From Algiphilus sp022763315 (lineage in GTDB: Bacteria; Pseudomonadota; Gammaproteobacteria; Nevskiales; Nevskiaceae): a stretch of 64,000 bases of DNA. The notes below the pieces were generated by a model. It searched no databases and was not told the origin of the DNA. It saw only the letters and a program-made list of their open reading frames with translations. Location of the stretch: the NCBI RefSeq assembly GCF_965249985.1, contig NZ_OZ252280.1; one strand, given 5' to 3'. A program made the translations under genes and the position numbers. Position 1 is the stretch's first letter. Every line of letters begins with the position of its first letter. Positions 32,425-40,299 of this stretch are shown here, in pieces.

Positions 32425-33846
32425 TTAAGGCAGTGTTGCGGTCGAGTGGCGACTGCCGGGGAAACGATGGCGCGCGAGCGTCCACATCGTGTCCATCAGC
32501 CACAGAAGCAGCAGGCTGAGGCCGAGCAGGGGCAACAGCAGCCCGCATCCGATGACAAGGGCAGTAAGGCCGCGCGGGATCCCCGCGTCCTGCGGTAGAG
32601 GGGGAATGCCGAGACGGCCCTTTGGCCGTCGCTTCCACCATACGATGGTGCCCGAGACGGACAGGCCGATGACCGCCAGCGCGGTCAACAGCGCGAGGAG
32701 CTGGTTGAGCCACCCGAAGAGGGCGCCTTCGTGCAGGGCAATGCCGTAGGACACGGTGCGCTGTACCGGGTGATAGTCGGCGAAGCGGATGCGCATGATC
32801 TCTGCACCCGTCCAACGGTCGTAATGCACGGTTTCCCGCAGCGGCCGATTTTGCGTCATCGAGCGCACGGTCCAGACGCCGTTCTCCCCTCGTGGCGGGC
32901 GCAATTCCACCGGCGGTGGCAGTTGCTCGGGAGTCACGCGGGCGACGATGGCCTGCAGCGTTTGGGGGAGGGTAGCGGGTGCAGCCGGTCCGGACTGCAG
33001 CGTGACCGGATTACCGTTGTCGTGACCGCGCTCCCAGAGCGAAAGGCCGTCTGCGCCCCCGTGGTGGCCTGCTGGTTGTGCGCCCGATTGCAAGGTCACG
33101 ACCCATTCCTGGCCCGGGCCGTCCCACCCCATCGTGCGCTGCACCCAGTCAAAGCCACCGCCCCATACCGTTGTCCAAGGCAGCCCCGAGAGCAGCAGCA
33201 ACAGAATGGCACCGGAGAACCAAAGGCCGACGGCGCCGTGTAGCCGACGCCAGAAGGCGCGGATACCGCCCTGGCGTGTCAGGCGGGGGAAGAGTGCGCG
33301 CCACCAGGGGGTGCCGCGCGGCCACCAGAGATAGAGACCGGTCACGAGCATGACGATCATCCAGCTCGCCATCAGCTCCACCACCAGCGATCCGCGGTCG
33401 CCCAGCAGCAAGCTGCCGTGCAGGCGTTTGGTCCACGCCATGAGTTGCTGATCGGCACGGGCGCGGTGAAGGAGTTCTCCGCTGTAGCGGTCGACCCAAA
33501 GGGTCCAGACAGCGTTTGCATCGCGCAGATCGAGCTCGACGCTGCGATCCTCTGGCGTCCTTGGCAGCGTGATCTTCACCAGCTCCGATCCGGGCTGGGC
33601 CCGCTGTGCGGCGGCGAGCAGCGTATCCATGGACAGCGCGATATTCGAAGCGGCAGATGGCGCCTCAGCATGAATACGCGCTTCCTGCCACTGGATGAAC
33701 TGCGGCTTGAACAGATAGAGCGCGCCCGATGCCGAGAGCAGCACGGCAAAGGGCACGATCAACAGGCCAGCCAGGAAGTGCCAGCGCCAGATGCGACGAT
33801 GCAGACGCAGCGATGTCGCTTTGCCCGACAGCGATGCCTGCGCCAT
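32425..33846 (-). CDS. PepSY-associated transmembrane protein (iron/metal-reductase-like)
   Basis: A 473-residue inner-membrane protein with the PepSY_TM arrangement: helix 1 (HFLAGLLIVPFAVLLSASGA), a periplasmic PepSY-like loop (WQEARIHAEA ...), helices at about 175-195 (LMASWMIVMLVTGLYLWWPR) and 225-245 (GLWFSGAILLLLLSGLPWTT), a second loop with PLRETVHYDRWTGAEIMRI, and the terminal helices (LLALLTALAVIGLSVSGTIV, ALVIGCGLLLPLLGLSLLLL). The family commonly accompanies TonB-dependent receptors and is thought to reduce ferric chelates. TGATG overlap with the TonB receptor gene upstream. Confidence 0.88.
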   Translation of the reverse strand: MAQASLSGKATSLRLHRRIWRWHFLAGLLIVPFAVLLSASGALYLFKPQFIQWQEARIHAEAPSAASNIALSMDTLLAAAQRAQPGSELVKITLPRTPEDRSVELDLRDANAVWTLWVDRYSGELLHRARADQQLMAWTKRLHGSLLLGDRGSLVVELMASWMIVMLVTGLYLWWPRGTPWWRALFPRLTRQGGIRAFWRRLHGAVGLWFSGAILLLLLSGLPWTTVWGGGFDWVQRTMGWDGPGQEWVVTLQSGAQPAGHHGGADGLSLWERGHDNGNPVTLQSGPAAPATLPQTLQAIVARVTPEQLPPPVELRPPRGENGVWTVRSMTQNRPLRETVHYDRWTGAEIMRIRFADYHPVQRTVSYGIALHEGALFGWLNQLLALLTALAVIGLSVSGTIVWWKRRPKGRLGIPPLPQDAGIPRGLTALVIGCGLLLPLLGLSLLLLWLMDTMWTLARHRFPGSRHSTATLP

Positions 33847-36104
33847 CAGTTGCCGCCCTCCCAACGCAGTTCTGCCACGAAGGTGCGACCGGGGTAGGGA
33901 TGGAAGACAAAGGCACGCTCGTCGTTCAGGTTATCCACACCCACCGACAGCGCCACGGCCTCAAATCGACGCGTGAGCTTGAGGTCCACGATGGAGAAGC
34001 GGGACACGCAGAAGAAGGTCTGACAGACCGAGTTCGCGGTGTTCTCGATGTTCCGATCCGGGGTGTCCTGATAGCGCCAGCCGATTGCCACGTCCCAGTC
34101 GCTGTTCGGCTGATAGCGCAGCACGGCATTGGCACGCACGTCCGGAACACGCGGAAAGCGATTGCCCACCAATTCCGGGCTGAGCGGATTGTCGGTGATC
34201 TCGGCATCAAGAAGGGCAACATTGGCGTCCAGAGAGACGCCGTTGAGCCCGAATTCACGCAGGCCGATCCACACTTCGATGCCATCGGTGCGTACTTCGC
34301 CGATGTTGGTGGTGAGGGACTGCTGGACCGCTTCGCCCTGTGGGTCATTCGGGTTGGGAATGAGCAGCGACTGCTGGAAGATGGCGTCTTCCAGGGCCTG
34401 CCGGAAGACCGTCAGCGAGGCGAAGCTGCTGCCGAAGTCGCGCCGCAGCACCAACTGAAAATCGGTGGCGTCTTCCGGTGCCAGATCGGGATCGAAACCG
34501 TTGAGGTCCAGATCGCCGACGTTGGGTCCGAAGGCGATCAGACCCGGCTGGTAGAGCTCGCGTACAGTGGGGAAACGCGTGGCCAGGGCTGCCGCGGCGG
34601 TGACGGTCCAGTCCTGCGTAGGGCGGTAGGCCACCGCAAGCTTGGGGGAGAGCGCGGATTCCTCGCGGCTCGGATAGCGGACATGGTCCTCGACGGTGCG
34701 GAGGAAGCCATTTTCCGCGCGCCAATGCTCGGCGCGCAGGCCGGCCGTGACGGTCCACTTCGGCGCGAAGCCCCATTGATCCTCCACGAACAGGCCTAGC
34801 AGCGTCGTGTCGCCGCCGCTGGCGTCGCGAAAGGTGGGATTGCTCGCGCGCAGCCAATCCTCGGTGCTGTCGGTCTGGGTCTTGAAGCCGTAGCCGGCGT
34901 AGGAGAGTCCCATCGCGATGCCATGCGTGCCGAAGCGGCGTTCAATGACCGCATCGGCGTGTGTCCAGGCAGTGTTGGCTGCGTCCGTCACAAGCCCGCT
35001 GAGGGGGCGCGCACCGGTTTCCGGGTCGAAGTTGTCGGAGGTGCGTTCCAGATCCTTCAGGATGTCGAAGCGACTGACGGCAATGTCCGTGCTCCATCCC
35101 AGCAGTTCGCCTTGCAGACCCAGCCCGACCAACAGTTCGCGCCGTTCGCGCAGGCCAAGATTCACGCCGGTGATGCCGACGAAGGTCTCGGCCCCGGAAT
35201 CGTCCCGCAGGAAACTGCGGGGCTGGGTCGTATCGTCGGCATTCAACACCAGACCGGCCAGGCCACGCGCCTGCCAGCCATTGCCGAGCGCCCAACGACC
35301 GCGCAGGCGAAACTGGTCCTCGCTATTCTCGACCACCGAATCCTCGGACGCGATGCGGAGCGGGAAACCGAGGCCGCGATCCACGATGGCCTGATCGGCA
35401 AAGGGGCTGTCCGCTTCCACCCGCCGCCATTGCTGCGGTTGCCCTTCGCTCTCGAAGTGGCGATAGGCGAGGCTGAGACCGCCCTGTTCGAAGGCCCAGT
35501 CGCGGCTGGCATCGACCGACCAGCCATCCAGCGTGACATCGGTGGCGTAGTAGTCATAGTGCGACTGGAAGACCTGGGCGCTCGCCCGCGTGGCGTTCTG
35601 CGCGATTTCCCGGGTCTTCAGCAACACCGCGCCGCCAATGGTGTGTCCGGAGTACCGCGCCGACATCGGGCCATAGACGATATCGACCCGCTCCACGTCT
35701 CCGGGTGCGACCAGGGACCACTTCGGTGCGGTGTCAAAGCTTGCGCCCAGGAAATTGGAGATCGTGAAGCCATCGACACTGACCAGTGCGTGCGGCGTCT
35801 GCGTGGTATGACTGCCTCGCAATGAGAGCGTGGCATTGGCATCACCGATATAGCGCTTGCGGACGATCAGGTTGGGGGCGTAGCGCAAGCTATCTTCGAC
35901 GTTGAGGCTGTTGATGCCATCGATGCGCTCGCGCGTGATGGTCATTTGCTGGGCTGGGCTTTCCAGTCGAGGCGCGGCCACGAATTCTTCCTTTTCGCCG
36001 ACAACAATCAGTGGCGAAGCGATCGATTCGGCTTCGGCGTGGAGCAGAGGGGAGAGGCCAAGCCACAGGAGCGCGCAGCCGGTGCGCGCGGGAGACAGAA
36101 ACAT
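33846..36104 (-). CDS. TonB-dependent outer-membrane receptor
   Basis: A 752-residue receptor. Signal peptide MFLSPARTGCALLWLGLSPL, then an amino-terminal TonB-box-like SPLIVVGEKEEF. The plug domain has QQMTITRERIDGINSLNVED, RGSHTTQTPHALVSVDGFTI and VERVDIVYGPMSARYSGHTI with GGAVLLKTR. The barrel covers the rest, with TATRFPTVRELYQPG-like LATRFPTVRELYQPGL. It ends ELRWEGGN, not with the usual terminal aromatic. It imports a metal chelate or similar ligand. Partners (DUF2946, PepSY) suggest copper or iron, not settled here. No Fur box was recognised. Confidence 0.92.
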   Translation of the reverse strand: MFLSPARTGCALLWLGLSPLLHAEAESIASPLIVVGEKEEFVAAPRLESPAQQMTITRERIDGINSLNVEDSLRYAPNLIVRKRYIGDANATLSLRGSHTTQTPHALVSVDGFTISNFLGASFDTAPKWSLVAPGDVERVDIVYGPMSARYSGHTIGGAVLLKTREIAQNATRASAQVFQSHYDYYATDVTLDGWSVDASRDWAFEQGGLSLAYRHFESEGQPQQWRRVEADSPFADQAIVDRGLGFPLRIASEDSVVENSEDQFRLRGRWALGNGWQARGLAGLVLNADDTTQPRSFLRDDSGAETFVGITGVNLGLRERRELLVGLGLQGELLGWSTDIAVSRFDILKDLERTSDNFDPETGARPLSGLVTDAANTAWTHADAVIERRFGTHGIAMGLSYAGYGFKTQTDSTEDWLRASNPTFRDASGGDTTLLGLFVEDQWGFAPKWTVTAGLRAEHWRAENGFLRTVEDHVRYPSREESALSPKLAVAYRPTQDWTVTAAAALATRFPTVRELYQPGLIAFGPNVGDLDLNGFDPDLAPEDATDFQLVLRRDFGSSFASLTVFRQALEDAIFQQSLLIPNPNDPQGEAVQQSLTTNIGEVRTDGIEVWIGLREFGLNGVSLDANVALLDAEITDNPLSPELVGNRFPRVPDVRANAVLRYQPNSDWDVAIGWRYQDTPDRNIENTANSVCQTFFCVSRFSIVDLKLTRRFEAVALSVGVDNLNDERAFVFHPYPGRTFVAELRWEGGN

Positions 36105-36199
36105 AGTGAGATTCCGCCAGGACCGCCCGTAGGCGGTATTCAGGAAGCGCCTCGCGCAAGACGCGGGCGCTGACGAGCATCAAGAGGGAGAGGTGCTCG

Positions 36200-36595
36200 C
36201 TAGGCGGTAGGCGGTCCGCGAGCCGGCAGGGGCGGCCGGGTGGTGAATTGGGCGTGATGCTGGCGCAGTACGCTGGGCTGGGTGCCATACAGCGACCACA
36301 GGCTGGGCAGTGCATCCGGGTTGTTCGATAGCGCGAGCGAGGGAATGCCCTCAAACGGGCAGCGTTCGTCGAGATCTGCCGCCGCATGATCGGCGCTGTC
36401 CTCTGCGGTCAGTACCGCTCCGGTTCGCGGATCAAGGGCAGGGGCGACCAGGGTGGAGTCCGCATCGCAGATCGCGATCACGAAGCGATCGTCGCTCTGT
36501 CCCCACATGAAGCCTTGCGGTAGCAAGGCCCTCGATGCAAAGGCGAGCATCAGCAGTAATGCCATCGCGTAGCGATAGTGCCGAAGGCCTTGCAT
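36200..36595 (-). CDS. DUF2946-like protein
   Basis: A 131-residue protein starting with a signal/transmembrane segment (RYAMALLLMLAFASRALLPQ) followed by GFMWGQSDDRFVIAICDADST, a Cys pair (IAICDAD and DERCPFEG) and a Pro-rich, low-complexity end. This plan matches DUF2946 proteins, often encoded with TonB-dependent metal receptors. Function unknown; the Cys pair may bind a metal. First gene of the DUF2946-TonB-PepSY cassette, 95 bases before the receptor. TATACT on this strand at 36636-36631 is the probable -10. Confidence 0.7.
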   Translation of the reverse strand: MQGLRHYRYAMALLLMLAFASRALLPQGFMWGQSDDRFVIAICDADSTLVAPALDPRTGAVLTAEDSADHAAADLDERCPFEGIPSLALSNNPDALPSLWSLYGTQPSVLRQHHAQFTTRPPLPARGPPTA

Positions 36596-36630
36596 GGGGC
36601 GTGTCGAAGGAGTGTGTGGGGTATGCGTGG

Positions 36631-36636
36631 AGTATA
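36631..36636 (-). promoter_or_regulatory. Candidate -10 of the DUF2946-TonB-PepSY cassette
   Basis: TATACT on the minus strand lies 35 nt before the DUF2946 start codon. No -35 of good quality and no Fur box were seen. Confidence 0.35.
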
Positions 36637-36718
36637 GGTGCGCTTCGTCCTGAGCGCGACCGTGGCGATGGTGCAGTCCGGTGCAGCCCGAATGGCAGCG
36701 CGCCGGGGCGGTGATGCT

Positions 36719-37279
36719 TCAACGCTGCGACTTGAGCAGCACCACCACCGCGCCGGCGCCGCCTTGCTCGCGCTTGGCGGAGGAAAAGGCGAGGACATCG
36801 CGGCGTCGCCGCAGCCAGCCATCGATATGGCGCTTCAGGACCGGGCCGTTGTTGCCGGAGCGCAGTCCCTTGCCATGGATGATGCGGATGCAGTGGTGAT
36901 CGAGCTGCTGGCATTCGGCCAGAAAGTCGCGCACGGCGGCCTTGGCAGCCGCCACCGTGTGGCCGTGCAGATCGAGCTCGTCGTGAATATGGAATTGCCC
37001 GCGGCGCAAACGACGGTAGGTGGACTCCGTCACGCCGGGCGCGCGGTATTCCAGGATGTCGCCGGAGGCGATCAGAACGTCGTCCGGGATGTGTTCCAGG
37101 CTCTCGCGCAGCGCCTCGGCCTCGTCGGCTTCCCGCTGGTAGGGCCGCGCGTCGAGATTCTGGCGTGCGCGCGCACTGCGCTGCGGGCTGTGCGGCACGA
37201 CGTCGCGCATGGCCTCTCGGAAGGCCTGCAGATCCGCGTCGTCGGCGGTGTCGGCGGGGGCGGTCGGCTTTCTGGACAT
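36719..37279 (-). CDS. Smr domain protein
   Basis: A 186-residue protein with a charged amino-terminal part (MSRKPTAPADTADDADLQAF) and a carboxy-terminal Smr domain: HDELDLHGHTVAAAKAAVRD (the LDLHG motif), IRIIHGKGLRSGNNGPVLKR (the HGKG motif) and VLAFSSAKREQGGAGAVVVL. Smr proteins are nicking endonucleases or ribosome-rescue nucleases acting on mRNA. It is divergent from surE. Confidence 0.92.
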   Translation of the reverse strand: MSRKPTAPADTADDADLQAFREAMRDVVPHSPQRSARARQNLDARPYQREADEAEALRESLEHIPDDVLIASGDILEYRAPGVTESTYRRLRRGQFHIHDELDLHGHTVAAAKAAVRDFLAECQQLDHHCIRIIHGKGLRSGNNGPVLKRHIDGWLRRRRDVLAFSSAKREQGGAGAVVVLLKSQR

Positions 37280-37288
37280 GGCTCGCGC

Positions 37289-37294
37289 TACAAT
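37289..37294 (+). promoter_or_regulatory. Candidate -10 upstream of surE
   Basis: TACAAT ends 8 nt before an in-frame ATG at 37303. It could drive a leaderless long SurE, or a transcript with a leader of about 100 nt if translation begins at GTG 37402. Confidence 0.35.
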
Positions 37295-37401
37295 CGGGGC
37301 CTATGGAGGCTGGCTGCATCACGCGCCGGGTGCAGCGCCCGGCTGGCTGCAGCGCAGTGGCCTCTAAGGTACATCCTTCCGCCGACCACATCGAGCGTGT
37401 T

Positions 37402-38211
37402 GTGTCTCAAGCTACCGCATCTTCCAGCCCATCTCGCCATGGGCCTTCTGTCAGCCGTGCCACGCGGCTGTTACTTTCCAACGACGATGGCTGCCACGCC
37501 CCTGGTCTGCGCGCCTTGGCCGAGGAGTTGCGCCAGGAATATCCCCTGGATGTGGTCGCGCCCGACCGCAACCGCAGCGGCGCTAGCAATTCGCTGACGC
37601 TGTCGCATCCGCTGCGCGTGGCGCGGCATGACGATGGCGTCTGGTGTGTCGAAGGCACCCCGACGGATTGTGTCCATCTCGCGCTCACCGGGCTGCTGGA
37701 ACATAAGCCCGCACTGGTGGTCTCGGGCATCAACAACGGCGCTAATCTCGGTGATGACGTGCTCTATTCCGGCACCGTGGCGGCGGCGATGGAGGGGCGC
37801 TTTCTGGGCGCGCCGGCGATCGCCATCTCCTGCACCAATTTTGATCCGGAGCACTACGCCACGGCGGCGCGCGTAGCGCGCACGCTGGTGGGCAAGCTGC
37901 TGCGCGAGCCGCTGCCAGCCGACACCATCCTCAATGTCAATGTGCCGGATGTCCCCTGGGAGGCATTGCAGGGCATCGAGATCACGCGTCTGGGCCGTCG
38001 CCACCTGGCGGAACCCATCGTGCCCGATACCGACCCGCGCGGCCGTCCCATTTATTGGGTGGGCGCGGCCGGACCGGAGGCTGATTGCGGGCCTGGCACG
38101 GATTTTGATGCCATTGCGCGCAAATGCGTTGCGATTACGCCCATTGTGACCGACCTCACACGCTACGAAGCCCTGGAGCGCACGGCCTCATGGGCCGCGA
38201 CGCTGCTGTGA
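37402..38211 (+). CDS. surE: 5'/3'-nucleotidase SurE
   Basis: A nucleotidase/exopolyphosphatase with the SurE core: RLLLSNDDGCHAPGLRALAE (metal Asp-Asp), VVAPDRNRSGASNSLTLSHP, VEGTPTDCVHLALTGLL, VSGINNGANLGDDVLYSGTV (metal Asn), TDFDAIARKCVAITPI. The start is uncertain because SurE normally begins 3-4 residues before LLLSNDDG and no ATG is there. GTG 37402 gives 269 residues with a 23-residue leader; ATG 37303 gives 302. No Shine-Dalgarno supports either. It begins the surE-pcm-yqaA-nlpD operon. Confidence 0.92.
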   Translation: MSQATASSSPSRHGPSVSRATRLLLSNDDGCHAPGLRALAEELRQEYPLDVVAPDRNRSGASNSLTLSHPLRVARHDDGVWCVEGTPTDCVHLALTGLLEHKPALVVSGINNGANLGDDVLYSGTVAAAMEGRFLGAPAIAISCTNFDPEHYATAARVARTLVGKLLREPLPADTILNVNVPDVPWEALQGIEITRLGRRHLAEPIVPDTDPRGRPIYWVGAAGPEADCGPGTDFDAIARKCVAITPIVTDLTRYEALERTASWAATLL

Positions 38212-38876
38212 CGGAACGGCGGCACACGACGCGTGCGCCGCTGCTGCCGGATTCGGCGCGCAAGCGGCTGGTTGAAGACTTGCGCCGGCAGGGGGTGGAG
38301 GACGAGGCGGTGCTGCGCGCTATCGGCAAGGTGCCGCGGCATGTCTTCGTCTCCGAGGGGATGCGCTGGCGCGCCTATGAGAACACCGCCTTGCCCATCG
38401 GGCAGGCCCAGACCATTTCCCAACCGCTGGTGGTGGGCCTCATGACGCAGGCCCTGCTCGCCGATGGAGCGCGCAAGCGCGTGCTGGAAGTGGGGACCGG
38501 TTGTGGCTACCAGGCGGCGGTGCTGGCCGAAGTGGTGCATCGCGTCTTTACGGTGGAGCGCATCCGCGTGCTGAGCATGCAGGCGCGGGAGACCTTGAAG
38601 CAGCTCAACTACCGCAATATCGTCTTCAACTATGGGGATGGCATGGCGGGCTGGGCTGGGCACGCACCCTATGACGGCATCGTGGTAACCGCAGGTACGG
38701 CAGCGGTTCCGGCTGCCTTTGTCAATCAGCTCTCGGTGGGAGGGCGTATCGTCATGCCGCTGGGCGGCAAAGGGGCGCAGCAGCTCGTGATTCTCGACAA
38801 GCAGTCGGATGGCAGCCTGAGCCGCAGGGATCTGCAGGGCGTCGCCTTTGTGCCTTTATTGGCGGGGAAGGCATGA
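38190..38876 (+). CDS. pcm: Protein-L-isoaspartate O-methyltransferase
   Basis: A 228-residue repair enzyme that methylates isoaspartyl residues. Seen: RQGVEDEAVLRAIGKVPRHV, AYENTALPIGQAQTISQPLV, VLEVGTGCGYQAAVLAEVVH (SAM motif), RNIVFNYGDGMAGWAGHAPY and IVVTAGTAAVPAAFVNQLSV. ATG 38190 overlaps the end of surE; GTG 38208 (GTGA with the surE stop) is an alternative. ATGA joins it to the next gene. Confidence 0.95.
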   Translation: MGRDAAVTERRHTTRAPLLPDSARKRLVEDLRRQGVEDEAVLRAIGKVPRHVFVSEGMRWRAYENTALPIGQAQTISQPLVVGLMTQALLADGARKRVLEVGTGCGYQAAVLAEVVHRVFTVERIRVLSMQARETLKQLNYRNIVFNYGDGMAGWAGHAPYDGIVVTAGTAAVPAAFVNQLSVGGRIVMPLGGKGAQQLVILDKQSDGSLSRRDLQGVAFVPLLAGKA

Positions 38877-39502
38877 GCGATCCGCAACCGCCGGTGGGTG
38901 TGGTGCGCGAAGCCCGTTACGGATTGTTTGCACGGCTCTACAACTGGATGCTGCGCGTCAGCCGACACCGCCACGCGCGTTTCTGGCTGGGGACGGTGAG
39001 TTTTGCGGAGAGTTCCTTCTTCCCGATCCCACCGGACGTCATGCTGGCGCCCATGACATTGGCGCGACCGGACCACTGGTGGCGTCTTGCACTGCTGACG
39101 ACGGTCACCTCGGTGCTCGGCGGCCTGCTCGGTTATGTCATCGGTCTGGCCATGATGGAAGCGGCGATGCCGTGGGTGGAAGCGGCCGGCTACCGGCCTG
39201 CCTACGAGCAAGCGGCGTCTTGGTTCGAAGACTGGGGATTCTGGGCAATCTTCCTCGCCGGCTTCACGCCGATCCCCTTCAAGGTCTTTACGGTGGCCGC
39301 CGGGAGCGTGGGACTAGCCTTGCCGGTATTCGTCATCGGCGCGCTGGTCGGCCGCGGCCTTCGCTTCATGGCGGTGGCAGGGGTGGTGCGCTTGCTGGGG
39401 CCTGCGGCGACGCCCTGGCTGGAGCGCCACCTGGAACGAATAGGCTGGCTGCTGGTGCTGGCCACGGTCATTGCAGCCCTGGTGCTCGGCTTGCGCGGAT
39501 GA
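38873..39502 (+). CDS. yqaA: YqaA/DedA-type membrane protein
   Basis: A 209-residue inner-membrane protein of the SNARE-associated/DedA family, YqaA branch. FWLGTVSFAESSFFPIPPDV and WAIFLAGFTPIPFKVFTVAA are its two conserved re-entrant segments; further helices are LLTTVTSVLGGLLGYVIGLA and the carboxy end WLLVLATVIAALVLGL. DedA proteins include undecaprenyl-phosphate flippases, but this branch's role is not proven. It overlaps pcm and nlpD by ATGA, as in many gammaproteobacteria. Confidence 0.92.
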   Translation: MSDPQPPVGVVREARYGLFARLYNWMLRVSRHRHARFWLGTVSFAESSFFPIPPDVMLAPMTLARPDHWWRLALLTTVTSVLGGLLGYVIGLAMMEAAMPWVEAAGYRPAYEQAASWFEDWGFWAIFLAGFTPIPFKVFTVAAGSVGLALPVFVIGALVGRGLRFMAVAGVVRLLGPAATPWLERHLERIGWLLVLATVIAALVLGLRG

Positions 39503-40233
39503 AGTGGCTGGCCACAGCGCTGATCGCGACCCTTCTGGCCGGATGCGCTTCGGCATTGCGTTGGGACAGCGATGCGCCGGAGGGCCATTACCGCGTGCGC
39601 AGCGGCGACACGCTGTATTCCATCGCGCTGCGTCATGATCTCGATTATCGACGACTTGCGCACTGGAACAATATCGGCAGCAATTATCTGATTCGTCCCG
39701 GACAGGTGCTGCGTCTGTCGCCACCGCCGGGTGCTGGCGGGCAGACCCAGGTGGCGCGGGCGCCACCGGCAAGCTCGGGGCCTCCGACGCGCAGTCCGCC
39801 TGCTTCCAACAATTCGTCGCGGTCCCGCCCGTCGGCGCCCAGCGAATCCAACCTGCCCGCCTTTGATCAACGCTGGCAGTGGCCGCTGCGCGGCGAAGTC
39901 ACCCGCCGCTTCGCACCGCCGGATTCCAAGGGCATCAACATCGGCGCACAGCAGGGCACCGAAGTGCGGGCGGCAGCGTCCGGAAGGGTGGTGTACAGCG
40001 GCAGTGCCCTCAAGGGCTACGGCGAGCTCATCATCATCAAGCACGACGACACCTATCTCAGCGCCTACGGCTATAACAGCCGGCGTCATGCCCAGGAGGG
40101 CGACACGGTGAAAGCGGGCCAAGTGATCGCCGAAGTCGGCATGGGGCCGGCGCGGCGCAGTCTGCTGCACTTCGAGATCCGCCAGGCGGGTCGGCCTGTG
40201 GACCCATTACGCCTGCTGCCTCGCTCCGAGTAG
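39499..40233 (+). CDS. nlpD: NlpD-type lipoprotein: LysM plus LytM/M23 domain
   Basis: A 244-residue murein-hydrolase activator. Lipobox LLAGCASAL (Cys about residue 16), LysM domain YRVRSGDTLYSIALRHDLDY to NYLIRPGQVLRL, a Pro/Ser-rich linker, and a carboxy-terminal M23 domain (GEVTRRFAPPDSKGINIGAQ, VVYSGSALKGYGELIIIKHD, LLHFEIRQAGRPVDPLRLLP). The His-x-Asp zinc pair is degenerate (GINIGA; HxGxD missing), as in NlpD-type activators of AmiC. rpoS, the usual next gene, is absent. Confidence 0.94.
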   Translation: MKWLATALIATLLAGCASALRWDSDAPEGHYRVRSGDTLYSIALRHDLDYRRLAHWNNIGSNYLIRPGQVLRLSPPPGAGGQTQVARAPPASSGPPTRSPPASNNSSRSRPSAPSESNLPAFDQRWQWPLRGEVTRRFAPPDSKGINIGAQQGTEVRAAASGRVVYSGSALKGYGELIIIKHDDTYLSAYGYNSRRHAQEGDTVKAGQVIAEVGMGPARRSLLHFEIRQAGRPVDPLRLLPRSE

Positions 40234-40299
40234 AATATCGGGTTCTATGCCTGCGCCGCGCGCAGGTCCATTCCGTCGTACTCCCTGCCGAAGACTGCC

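Noticed and set aside
36100..36200. Fur box or cobalamin riboswitch before the TonB receptor
   Set aside because: No GATAAT-type palindrome or B12-box was seen, and the 95-base space is too short for a cobalamin riboswitch. Only a small ACCGCC/GGCGGT hairpin is present.
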